A DNA stretch of 15,606 nt from DATMBL01 sp050735975 (lineage in GTDB: Bacteria; Desulfobacterota; Binatia; UBA9968), in contig JBOHVS010000162.1 in the NCBI GenBank assembly GCA_050735975.1, positions 1 through 15,606 on the forward strand, in the 5' to 3' direction. The notes under the pieces were generated by a model. That model saw nothing but the letters and a program-made list of their open reading frames with translations. It searched no databases and was not told the origin of the DNA. The translations under genes and the position numbers were made by a program. Each line of letters starts with the position of its first letter. Position 1 is the first letter of the stretch. Shown piece by piece: positions 1 through 6,294 of the stretch.

Positions 1-50
1 GCGCCAATGATCACCCCGCGATTGGCCAGTGTCAGTCCGAAAGAAGCCAT
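1..50 (-). CDS. Luciferase-like monooxygenase family oxidoreductase, N-terminal fragment
   Basis: The gene runs leftward off the window edge, and only 16 complete codons are visible, reading MASFGLTLANRGVIIG. The FGLTLxNRG pattern is the typical first beta strand of luciferase-like (LLM-class) flavin or F420-dependent oxidoreductases, where it opens the TIM barrel. The ATG at 50 is preceded on the minus strand by AAGGAG with 10 nt spacing, which supports a real start. The gene diverges from the UbiD-family gene at 202, so the two may share a control region and a pathway. The family call rests on a very short stretch and could be wrong; the rest of the protein lies outside the window. Confidence 0.55.
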   Translation of the reverse strand, partial: MASFGLTLANRGVIIG

Positions 51-201
51 TATCGAGATACTCCTTGCGCCCTCTATAGCACACGCATTATTGAATGCGA
101 AGATGGGTCTTTCGATTTGACACCCCATGGGTTCCATGGTTGGTTCGTGTTGACCGGCCCGAAGAGACGGTTCCAAACGGTTACGATCGAAGGAGAGAAC
201 A
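51..201. promoter_or_regulatory. Divergent control region between the LLM and UbiD genes
   Basis: This 151-bp gap separates two divergent starts. It holds a perfect dyad with 6-bp arms (cgcatt at 84-89, aatgcg at 94-99, 4-nt loop). It also holds two CCATGG hexamers at 125-130 and 134-139, 3 nt apart. A consensus -35 hexamer TTGACA lies at 117-122 facing UbiD, but no good -10 follows at the usual spacing, so any promoter there may need an activator. The UbiD Shine-Dalgarno AGGAG is at 191-195, 6 nt before its ATG. Operator function is inferred from symmetry and position only. Confidence 0.4.
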
Positions 202-1770
202 ATGAGTGTGGATTTTAGAGGCTACCTTGATTCTCTAAAAAAGAACGACGAGCTCGCTGTCGTTTCCAGGGCGACTGATCTGCGTGACGTGGCGGCTCTG
301 GTACCGCAATCGGAGAAAGCCTTGTTGTTCACAAATGTTCATGGCTACTCAATACCGGTTGCATCGGGGTTACTACAATCGCGCCATCGCTTAGCGCTTG
401 GCATGGACGTTTCCTATGAAAAGATCGAGGCCAGGCTGCGCGCTGCCATCGACCGTCCGTTGCAGCCCGAGCGGGTGAAGACGGCTCCTGTGAAAGAGGT
501 AATACTTACAGAAGACCAGGTCGATCTCTATCAGCTGCCAGTTCCCGTCTTCTCGATCATGGACGGTGGGCCCATGATCACCGGCGGCGTCGTTATTGCG
601 GAAGACGCGGAATACGGTATGAATGCCGGGATTTATCGTCTGATGCTCAAGGAAAGGAACGTCACGGGCATCGACATCGTTACACCCAATAACCTGAGAA
701 AATTTGCCGAGCGGGCTTTACAGGCCAAGAGGCCTTTACCCATCTCGATCAACATCGGTACCCATCCATTCGAACTGATGGCCTCCACGTTCAAGGCTAA
801 TCTTGGCGTCAACGAGCTCACCTTCGCCGGTGGGCTGCGGGGGCATCCGCTTGCCTTGGCCGACGGCGAAACCATTCCGGTTCCCTGCATCGCCGACGCA
901 GAAATCGTCCTGGAAGGGGAGATCCTGCCTGAGGGTTGGATTCATCCGGAAGGACCGTTCTGCGAGTTCAACAGGCTCATGGGCGGTATCCACCTCAATC
1001 CGCGCGTTCGGGTTAAAGCGATCATGCATCGCAAAAATCCAATCTATTACGCGCTGCACATGCCGTGGGAAAATATTTGGATGAGCGCGCCGATTTACGA
1101 AGCCGCCGGACGGCGGGTGCTTCACGAAGCAGGCGTGCAAGCGACGGCGATCAATCTCACGCCGGGCGGCTGCTGTCACTGGCACATCGTTGCAGCAATT
1201 AAGAAACAGCCCGGCGACGGCAAAAATGCTATCTTGGCGCTGCTCTCCATTGCGGACATCAAACACGTGACGGTCGTCGACGACGATATCGATGTTTTCG
1301 ATCCGACCGATGTGGAGTGGGCCGTGGCTACTCGCGTCCAGGCGGACCGCGATGTGCTGATCGTTTCTAACGCTCGATCCAAGCCGCTCGACCCGTCGCT
1401 TCCGCCAGTGGCTGGCGGCATTCCGACTACGGCGAAGATGGGTATCGACGCAACGATCCCGGAGAACGTGCCCCGGAACCGTTACAATCGGATAGTCTAT
1501 TTCAATGAAAACAAGGTTAAGCTGCCTGATTACCTTGGACCGGCTGAGGGTCGGGTCGAACAGGCTGGGAAGGTCAAACCGGCTGAAACTACCGAGGCAA
1601 TGGCGGAAAAAATTTTTTCCGCCATCAGTAAGTCACGCTATTTTTTCGCTGAGTTGCTCGAACGCTTTCCGCAGCACGACTTTCGAACGCTTGCCGAGGC
1701 CGTGGGACTCCTCCATGAAAGAGGAAAAATCGTCCAAGACTCCGACGGCAAGTACCAGATCAAGAGCTAG
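202..1770 (+). CDS. UbiD-family prenyl-FMN-dependent decarboxylase
   Basis: This 522-residue protein belongs to the UbiD/Fdc family, which reversibly decarboxylates aromatic or alpha,beta-unsaturated acids with prenylated FMN. The family core is visible: TGGVVIAEDAEYGMNAGIYR (127-146) carries the cofactor-binding Asn and Arg, EGPFCEF at 250-256 holds the acidic active-site segment (usually EGPFGE/D, so Cys replaces Gly here), DDDIDVFDPTDVEWA spans 360-374, and GIDAT is at 414-418. After about residue 445 there is a C-terminal extension of roughly 75 residues that looks like a small winged helix. The start is supported by AGGAG 6 nt upstream. No UbiX-type prenyltransferase gene is in view, so the cofactor must be made elsewhere. 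The substrate cannot be told from sequence; neighbouring oxygenase and amidohydrolase genes suggest aromatic-acid catabolism rather than ubiquinone synthesis. Confidence 0.9.
   Translation: MSVDFRGYLDSLKKNDELAVVSRATDLRDVAALVPQSEKALLFTNVHGYSIPVASGLLQSRHRLALGMDVSYEKIEARLRAAIDRPLQPERVKTAPVKEVILTEDQVDLYQLPVPVFSIMDGGPMITGGVVIAEDAEYGMNAGIYRLMLKERNVTGIDIVTPNNLRKFAERALQAKRPLPISINIGTHPFELMASTFKANLGVNELTFAGGLRGHPLALADGETIPVPCIADAEIVLEGEILPEGWIHPEGPFCEFNRLMGGIHLNPRVRVKAIMHRKNPIYYALHMPWENIWMSAPIYEAAGRRVLHEAGVQATAINLTPGGCCHWHIVAAIKKQPGDGKNAILALLSIADIKHVTVVDDDIDVFDPTDVEWAVATRVQADRDVLIVSNARSKPLDPSLPPVAGGIPTTAKMGIDATIPENVPRNRYNRIVYFNENKVKLPDYLGPAEGRVEQAGKVKPAETTEAMAEKIFSAISKSRYFFAELLERFPQHDFRTLAEAVGLLHERGKIVQDSDGKYQIKS
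1600..1625. repeat. Perfect 26-bp palindrome with an A6T6 core inside the UbiD gene
   Basis: The left arm atggcggaaaaaa (1600-1612) is the exact reverse complement of the right arm ttttttccgccat (1613-1625), with no loop. It lies at codons 467-475 (MAEKIFSAI), the linker leading into the C-terminal extension, and begins with an in-frame ATG. A GC-rich stem followed by six T residues also resembles an intrinsic terminator, although a real RNA hairpin would consume part of the A/T run as loop. Confidence 0.9.
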
Positions 1771-1920
1771 CTAGGCCAGACATTGACCTCTTGGGGCACC
1801 TTGAAGTTTTGCTTCGAAGGGCGCCTTTCTAGACGCAAGCACAACGACCCGACCCTGATATTTTGTCGCGACTTTGCGACAGAACGGCAGAACCGTGTCC
1901 CGCAACTGTGACACGTACAT
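1771..1920 (-). CDS. Candidate small ORF, 49 residues, unknown function
   Basis: A leftward ORF starts at the ATG at 1920 and ends with TAG at 1773-1771, directly abutting the UbiD stop. The start has a good Shine-Dalgarno AGGAG (complement of 1926-1930) at 5-nt spacing. The product begins MYVSQLRDTVLPFCRKVATK and is basic, with two Cys, no clear signal peptide and no transmembrane segment. I do not recognise a family. Against it, the ORF covers the probable UbiD terminator hairpin and no clear promoter can be assigned. The strong ribosome-binding site in an otherwise empty gap is the main reason to list it. Confidence 0.3.
   Translation of the reverse strand: MYVSQLRDTVLPFCRKVATKYQGRVVVLASRKAPFEAKLQGAPRGQCLA
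1795..1830 (+). terminator. Probable terminator of the UbiD gene
   Basis: An imperfect stem-loop 25 bp after the UbiD stop pairs ggcaccttgaag (from 1795) with cttcgaagggcgcc (to 1825), with two one-base bulges, and is followed by tttct. The T run is short, so efficiency is uncertain. The same bases would code the C-terminal half of the candidate small ORF on the other strand. Confidence 0.4.
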
Positions 1921-2047
1921 AGTCTCTCCTCGTTTTTATCTCATCTACTTTACCGGCATATGTTTTGCTCGTGACGCGAATGACTGAACCAGCGGGCAAA
2001 TATTCGTGCTCGCTGTCGAGACTCAAAAAAGAGGAGGGTTTGTTTGT

Positions 2048-2374
2048 ATGTTCATCAGGAAGCATGGAAAAGTTTATAGTTTTTTTGCCGTCACGATGTT
2101 GATGGCGGTTCTAATTGGCTGCCAAGCCATGACCGGTAAAAGCGCGGGGCAAAACGTCGATGACGCAACCATCACAGCGTCCGTAAAGAGCACACTTGTC
2201 GCGGACAAAGCGGCGAATCTCACGCGTGTGGATGTTGACACTAACAGAGGTGTGGTCTCGCTCAACGGCGTAGTCGAATCGGCGGAGCAGAAGTCGCGCG
2301 CCGAGCAGCTCGCGCGCCGTGTTGATGGTGTGAGAAAAGTGGTTAACAACTTGCAAGTTCAAAAGCGCGGCTGA
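2048..2374 (+). CDS. BON-domain lipoprotein
   Basis: This 108-residue envelope protein has an N-terminal lipoprotein signal: basic MFIRKHGK, a hydrophobic stretch, then the lipobox LIGC with Cys25 as the predicted lipidated residue. Residue Q at +2 favours outer-membrane sorting. Residues about 36-105 form one BON domain (VDDATITASVKSTL, then VDVDTNRGVVSLNGVV, then AEQLARRVDGVRKVVNNLQV), the module found in OsmY and other stress-related envelope proteins and thought to bind lipid or envelope surfaces. The ATG at 2048 is chosen because GAGGAGGG at 2031-2038 lies 9 nt upstream; an upstream GTG at 2006 lacks such a site and would spoil the signal peptide. It is probably a single-gene unit with a stress or envelope role; the exact function is unknown. 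Confidence 0.85.
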   Translation: MFIRKHGKVYSFFAVTMLMAVLIGCQAMTGKSAGQNVDDATITASVKSTLVADKAANLTRVDVDTNRGVVSLNGVVESAEQKSRAEQLARRVDGVRKVVNNLQVQKRG

Positions 2375-2594
2375 TTTGGCGCGTAGATCAGCTTGCAATG
2401 TTGTGGAGTGGAATTCTGCCACGTGAGCGTCTCAAGGATGCACCAGCGCACTTATCGTTTTTGGGACAAACTGCGAGTGAACGGCAAAAAAGGTCCATAA
2501 TTTCAGCCGAGACCGTTTTTCGATCGCGTGGCATAGTCCTTGCGCCTCCCTCATGCCGAGCGTAGCGCAAACTATTCGAAGGAAAGGGGAGAAT
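2375..2594. other. Intergenic region with no gene seen
   Basis: This 220-bp gap between the BON lipoprotein and the peptidoglycan-binding protein must carry the promoter of the latter. I could not assign a convincing promoter or an intrinsic terminator. The only clear element is the purine-rich ribosome-binding site AGGGGAG at 2585-2591 before the ATG at 2595. Confidence 0.4.
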
Positions 2595-3164
2595 ATGAAG
2601 CAGAAACTTTTATCGATTTCAGTATTGACAGCAGCCTGGCTGGGCTTTAATGCGGGCCCGATCTGGGCGCAAGCATCCGGTGGAACACCAGGCGGCAAAA
2701 GCGGCGGATCGAGTTCGAAGGAGTCGCCCACAAAGGGGGCCGTAGGCTCGTTGGGTGAATCACAATCCACCGAGAAACCAGGCTCCAGCCAAGGGATGGG
2801 CACCTCTCAAGACAAATCAGTTAGCGGGGCGAAAGGCGGGGGCCAAAAATGGGCTGCGCAAGACGTAAAGCAAGCTCAAGAGGCTCTGAAGAGTGCGGGA
2901 CATGATCCCGGCCCGATCGATGGAATTATGGGTCCTCAGACCCGGCAGGCGATTAGAGCCTTTCAAGGCCAGAGCGGGCTTAAAGAAACCGGCACACTCG
3001 ATGCCGAAACGGCACAGAAGCTGGGAGTTGAAAAAGGCGGCTCCGCTTCCGGGCCTTCTTCCGGCGAAAAAGGGAGTTCCTCAGCCGCAGGAAAAGAATC
3101 TGGCGGCGCGGGCAAAGGTCAAAGTTCTTCAACTCAAAAAGAATCTTCACCCATGGGCAAATAG
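2595..3164 (+). CDS. Secreted low-complexity protein with a peptidoglycan-binding domain
   Basis: The 189-residue product has a Sec signal peptide (MKQKLLSISVLTAAWLGFNA, predicted cleavage after AQA at about residue 27). A Gly/Ser/Lys-rich disordered stretch follows to about residue 85, then one PG_binding_1 domain at about 86-145. The domain shows the family hallmarks VKQAQEALKSAGHDPGPIDG, then GPQTRQAIRAFQ, then GTLDAETAQKLG. The C-terminal 45 residues are again Gly/Ser/Lys-rich. There is no catalytic domain, so it probably binds peptidoglycan as a structural or stress protein. The start at 2595 is supported by AGGGGAG a few bases upstream; the in-frame ATG at 2553 has a poorer context and would precede the signal peptide. 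Proximity to the BON lipoprotein fits an envelope theme. Confidence 0.85.
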   Translation: MKQKLLSISVLTAAWLGFNAGPIWAQASGGTPGGKSGGSSSKESPTKGAVGSLGESQSTEKPGSSQGMGTSQDKSVSGAKGGGQKWAAQDVKQAQEALKSAGHDPGPIDGIMGPQTRQAIRAFQGQSGLKETGTLDAETAQKLGVEKGGSASGPSSGEKGSSSAAGKESGGAGKGQSSSTQKESSPMGK

Positions 3165-3190
3165 CTTTACTTGCGTTGCGCTCGAGATGG

Positions 3191-3220
3191 CGAGGGGAGA
3201 ATACTTGGGTTCTCCCCTCG
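3191..3220. terminator. Strong hairpin between convergent genes
   Basis: A perfect 11-bp inverted repeat (cgaggggagaa at 3191-3201, ttctcccctcg at 3210-3220) with an 8-nt loop lies 27 bp after the stop of the peptidoglycan-binding protein and 155 bp beyond the Rieske gene end. It has no adjacent T run on either strand, so it may protect or pause transcripts rather than act as a classical intrinsic terminator. Confidence 0.5.
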
Positions 3221-3374
3221 TGGGGCAGAGTTGGCTCTATGCCAACGCTGCCGTTTTTTTAGTGAGTTCCGATCCAACATCGTCCTGCTCATCGCTCGCA
3301 GCTTTTCCGTTTGAGATGTGCGGTTTCCATGCTGGAGTGATGCTCTGAAACCCGACTGCCGTGAATGCGGCTCC

Positions 3375-4475
3375 TCAAATTGTAAGATCAGCGTAGAGAA
3401 GCCGGTGAAAGAGGTGTTCTCCACGCTCACGACGGGCCGATAGTCGCCCGGGCGCATAAGCGCGTGACGCAAGGCCGCGCTGGACTGAGTTGCAGATCGC
3501 TGCATCTTCGTCCTGGATGCGCTGGCTGATCGCGATACTTGCGGCATTATGCTCGCGAGCTTGGTCCGAATTGTTCGCAAAGTAAAAATCGAAGATAACC
3601 TCGGTGCGATCCACGTCGAGCGCGCAGACGAGATTCGTGTCCATAACCCCGTCGGACCAGTTGACCATCAGATTGGGATAGATCCACAAATAGACTGCGT
3701 GGCCCTTGCGAAGCACGCCCGTCTGCGCATCAGCTCGTTCGTTGACGATCGGACTCGACTGCAGGCAACACCGCTCACCGATCTCGATCGTGTACTTGCT
3801 GTAATCGAGAACGCTGTTCAGGCCGCCGTGAAGATGAGGGATGTGATAGCCGCCGTCGAGATAGTTGTCGATAAAGACCTTCCAGTTACAGCCGAGCGTG
3901 TAACGCCGTTGCTCCACCCAGTGGAGGTTTTGGAACTCCAAACGCTGCATCCGCTCGATGAGATCGACGCCCAAGAAGTCTTCCAATGATGGACCCTTTC
4001 GCTCGAGCTTGACGAATAGCCATTTCTCCCATGAAGCAGTCTGAACCGGGATGAGACCGTTCGCCGACGGATCGAAGTTTCGAACGCCGGCGAAATCCGG
4101 CGTTCCTTTCAACTCTCCTTCCAGAGCATACGTCCACCCGTGGTACGGGCAGCGGAGGTATTCAGTTCGCCCTTCGGGCTCGGTGATGATCGCCGCACCC
4201 TTGTGACGACAGACGTTGAAGAATCCGCGCAGAACACGGTCATTGCCTCTGGCAATTAGGATCGGCTCTCCAGCCAAGTCATTGGCGATGTATTGACCCG
4301 GATGGTGAAGCTGATCGGCGCGCCCGACCATCTGCCACGAGCGCGTAAAGACGGTTCGTCGCTCCAGCTCTAGAATCCGGGGATCGATGTACCAGGCGGT
4401 CGGCGGCCCGCACGCCTCTGCCAGCGGCGCGGCTGGATTGTAGCCTTCAACGATGTCTTTGAGGGAGCTCTTCAT
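3375..4475 (-). CDS. Rieske [2Fe-2S] aromatic ring-hydroxylating oxygenase, alpha subunit
   Basis: This 366-residue protein is a Rieske non-haem iron oxygenase large subunit. The Rieske cluster ligands are C89-x-H91 and C109-x2-H112 (CRHKG, then CPYHGW). The mononuclear iron site is NYLDGGYHIPHLH at 204-216, giving His211 and His216, with an acidic ligand probably from QDED at 321-324. The tail VQRGLASRAYAPGRLS, then FHRLL, resembles the choline-monooxygenase/GbcA-like branch as well as many uncharacterised aromatic oxygenases. The start is set at ATG 4475 because family members begin close to the LKDIVEGYNP segment; the reading frame stays open upstream only to a TTG at 4598. It lies downstream of the amidohydrolase with a 241-bp gap and could be co-transcribed. 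No ferredoxin or reductase partner is visible, so electron supply must come from elsewhere. The substrate is unknown. Confidence 0.9.
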   Translation of the reverse strand: MKSSLKDIVEGYNPAAPLAEACGPPTAWYIDPRILELERRTVFTRSWQMVGRADQLHHPGQYIANDLAGEPILIARGNDRVLRGFFNVCRHKGAAIITEPEGRTEYLRCPYHGWTYALEGELKGTPDFAGVRNFDPSANGLIPVQTASWEKWLFVKLERKGPSLEDFLGVDLIERMQRLEFQNLHWVEQRRYTLGCNWKVFIDNYLDGGYHIPHLHGGLNSVLDYSKYTIEIGERCCLQSSPIVNERADAQTGVLRKGHAVYLWIYPNLMVNWSDGVMDTNLVCALDVDRTEVIFDFYFANNSDQAREHNAASIAISQRIQDEDAAICNSVQRGLASRAYAPGRLSARRERGEHLFHRLLYADLTI

Positions 4476-4716
4476 TCTCGTCGAGAAATTTGCGCGCGAG
4501 TAAGGGCAAAATCCCCGCGCGGCATCCTTACCTTCAATCCTGTCTCCCACCAAAAGGGCAGGGGGACTGTAAGTGGAGAAGGAACAATTCAAACGCAAAT
4601 AGGAATCACTCGACTAAGCCGGCCTCATCGCTCTCTGCTGCTCGAGGCCTTTTGCATCCGATGACGGCTCTACGTAGAGAAGGTAGTCGGCGAACCCATG
4701 CCCAGGTCGTCTAAAG

Positions 4717-5802
4717 CTAGAGTGGCAGCTTGTAGAAGCGCTCGGCGTTGCGGTAAAGAATCGCCGCCTTGTCATCCTCGGTGATCTCGGCGCTCTCCAT
4801 GAGCTCCGCTATGTCATGTTTGCAACTCTCGTTCGTGACCTCGTGGGGAAAATCGGAAGAATAGATGAAGGGCTCGTTGCCGACAACCTTGATCGCGAAC
4901 GGCATGGTCAACTCCTCCGTCTCGCAGCCGAGGAAGAAACGGCCCTCTTTGATCTGCTTTTGGATGTATTCTTGCGGCGCCTCGCCTTCCCGCACTCCGA
5001 ACTCTTCGGGAGGAATGTACTGGAAGTGGGTCTCATGCGACGCATGAAGCCGCTCGAGCAGAAGCAGCAGCCAGGCGACTCCCCCCTCCAGGAACGCGAT
5101 GCGGATGCGCGGAAATCGGTCGAAAATGCCGTTGTAAACGATGTTTGCGCAGTTGATGGTGAGGCCCCAGGGATGGCCCAACGCATGCACCGGTACATAC
5201 ATGTTCATATGGTCCATGCCGAACCGGTCGTGCGCTCCGCCGTGCACGGCCAGGGGGCAGCCCAGTCGATCGGCCTCGGCATAAACCGGCCAATACATCT
5301 TGGAGCCAAGCGGCGCGGGGAGGCCGTTCGATGGCATCATCGCGCCCAGCATGCCGAGTTCAGTCACCACCCGCCGCAACTCCTTTGCGGCTTCCTCCGG
5401 GTCTTGCATGGGGATAATGGCCATTCCTTTGAAGCGCGGGTTGAACTTTAGGTAGGTGTGGTAAAGCCAATCGTTATAAGCCCGTGAGGCTTCCACCGCG
5501 TAGTCGAGACTCACGATCTTGCCGTAGGCAAGAGCCGTGGTCGGGTAGAGCACGGTCCATTCGATGCCGACGTCGTCGAGAAAATCGAGCCAGCCCTCGG
5601 GCCCGACTCCGGGCCGCCCGTCACGCTGCGGCGGCGTCTCGACTGCCCGGGCGGTGTGGAGATGATCGAGCGGCGGAAAGACAACGCCCTTGCGTTGCGC
5701 GATCTGCCGATAGGGGGAAGACATGTGGGCGATGATTCCCGCGGTGTCCTCCATAATGTGGCCGTCGCCATCGATAATTCTGGTCGCAACTCGACTGCTC
5801 AT
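4717..5802 (-). CDS. Metal-dependent amidohydrolase (ACMSD / gamma-resorcylate decarboxylase type)
   Basis: This 361-residue protein of the amidohydrolase-2 family should form a TIM barrel with a divalent metal. Visible residues are DGDGHIME (Asp11, Asp13, His15, Glu18) on strand 1, AVHGG (His187) mid-barrel, FLEGG (Glu239), and SSDFPHE (Asp317) at the catalytic aspartate position. Relatives include 2-amino-3-carboxymuconate semialdehyde decarboxylase and gamma-resorcylate decarboxylase, so decarboxylation or hydrolysis of an aromatic-derived acid is plausible but not proved. The start is firm: AGGAGGT (complement of 5811-5817) is 8 nt from the ATG. The gene is transcribed toward the Rieske oxygenase. 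A MITE end begins only 29 bp upstream of the start codon, so its promoter must lie in or beyond the inserted repeats. Confidence 0.88.
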   Translation of the reverse strand: MSSRVATRIIDGDGHIMEDTAGIIAHMSSPYRQIAQRKGVVFPPLDHLHTARAVETPPQRDGRPGVGPEGWLDFLDDVGIEWTVLYPTTALAYGKIVSLDYAVEASRAYNDWLYHTYLKFNPRFKGMAIIPMQDPEEAAKELRRVVTELGMLGAMMPSNGLPAPLGSKMYWPVYAEADRLGCPLAVHGGAHDRFGMDHMNMYVPVHALGHPWGLTINCANIVYNGIFDRFPRIRIAFLEGGVAWLLLLLERLHASHETHFQYIPPEEFGVREGEAPQEYIQKQIKEGRFFLGCETEELTMPFAIKVVGNEPFIYSSDFPHEVTNESCKHDIAELMESAEITEDDKAAILYRNAERFYKLPL

Positions 5803-5831
5803 CCGCGCATACCTCCTAATTCATTTCACTT

Positions 5832-5941
5832 TAGCAGGCTGCTGAAAAACCTTCTCGGAGTCCTTCGACTGGGCTCAGGACGAACGGAGGGATTTTGATA
5901 TCATTGATGAATTCCGTTCACCTTTTTTCAGCAACCTGCTA
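5832..5941. mobile_element. MITE-like element 1, TA-flanked
   Basis: Terminal inverted repeats tagcaggctgctgaaaaa (5832-5849) and its complement-type end ttttttcagcaacctgcta (ending at 5941) match with one mismatch in 18 bp, and both begin or end with TA. The 110-bp element encodes nothing. It contains a motif with TTCGAC, then GGCTCAGGACGAACGG (5862-5887), seen again nearby. TA at both ends suggests mobilisation by a Tc1/IS630-like transposase, but no transposase is present here. Confidence 0.7.
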
Positions 5942-6078
5942 GTACTACTGTGTCATAACCCGTCGTCCGCCCTTCGACAAGCTGGACGAACGGCTAAGGA
6001 ACCGAATTTCGACGTGTTGTCGTCCGTTCGTGGTGAGCCCGTCGAACCATGAACGGACTTCTGACACAGTAGTGCTAG
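5939..6078. mobile_element. MITE-like element 2, abutting element 1
   Basis: The outer repeats ctagtactactgtgtca (5939-5955) and tgacacagtagtgctag (6062-6078) are inverted copies with one mismatch in 17 bp. The interior is a foldback: a CCTTCGAC, then GGACGAACGG motif at 5971-5993 reappears inverted, with changes, at 6024-6048. TA dinucleotides lie at 5940-5941 and 6076-6077. The left TA is the same one that ends element 1. It has no coding capacity. Confidence 0.7.
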
Positions 6079-6294
6079 ACTAGTGTTCAAGCGCGGTGGT
6101 AAAACCGCGTATTTATCTTAACTCCATATAGCCGGATCTATCGACTTGTTCAAGGAAGCGGATACCTCGCGTTCGAATCGCAGATCGCTTTTTCTTCGTG
6201 CCGGCGGGTGGTTACGTCTCTCCTCGCGCCGGATACCGCTGGCCTCTTACCTAATCGGAATTCATGAGTTATGCTGGCAACCGCGTGAGCGAAC

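Larger units (their letters stand above)
5803..6294. other. Repeat-filled divergent intergenic region
   Basis: This 492-bp gap between the leftward amidohydrolase and the rightward M16 gene holds no convincing ORF. Two MITE-like inverted repeats occupy 5832-6078. A small hairpin (cgcggt at 6092-6097, accgcg at 6104-6109) followed by an A/T-rich run comes next. Positions 6110-6294 must contain the M16 promoter, but I could not identify good hexamers. Confidence 0.6.

Noticed and set aside
2111..2422. Minus-strand ORF of 103 codons over the BON lipoprotein gene
   Set aside because: It is antisense to a well-supported lipoprotein gene, has no recognisable domain and has no good ribosome-binding site.
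3167..3580. Minus-strand ORF overlapping the 3' end of the Rieske gene in another frame, checked as a possible frameshifted C-terminus
   Set aside because: The Rieske frame already ends with the family-typical FHRLL tail and a normal stop, so no frameshift is needed.
4476..4598. N-terminal extension of the Rieske oxygenase up to a TTG at 4598
   Set aside because: The extra 41 residues look nothing like the family, whose members begin near the LKDIVEGYNP segment. ATG 4475 gives a normal-length protein.
4621..4653. Hairpin ggcctc/gaggcc followed by tttt as a terminator
   Set aside because: Its T run is on the plus strand, where no gene ends. On the minus strand, between the amidohydrolase and Rieske genes, it has no T tract.
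4816..5451. Plus-strand ORF of 211 codons inside the amidohydrolase gene
   Set aside because: It is antisense to a gene with clear catalytic motifs. Open antisense frames are common in GC-rich coding DNA, and it has no domain signature.
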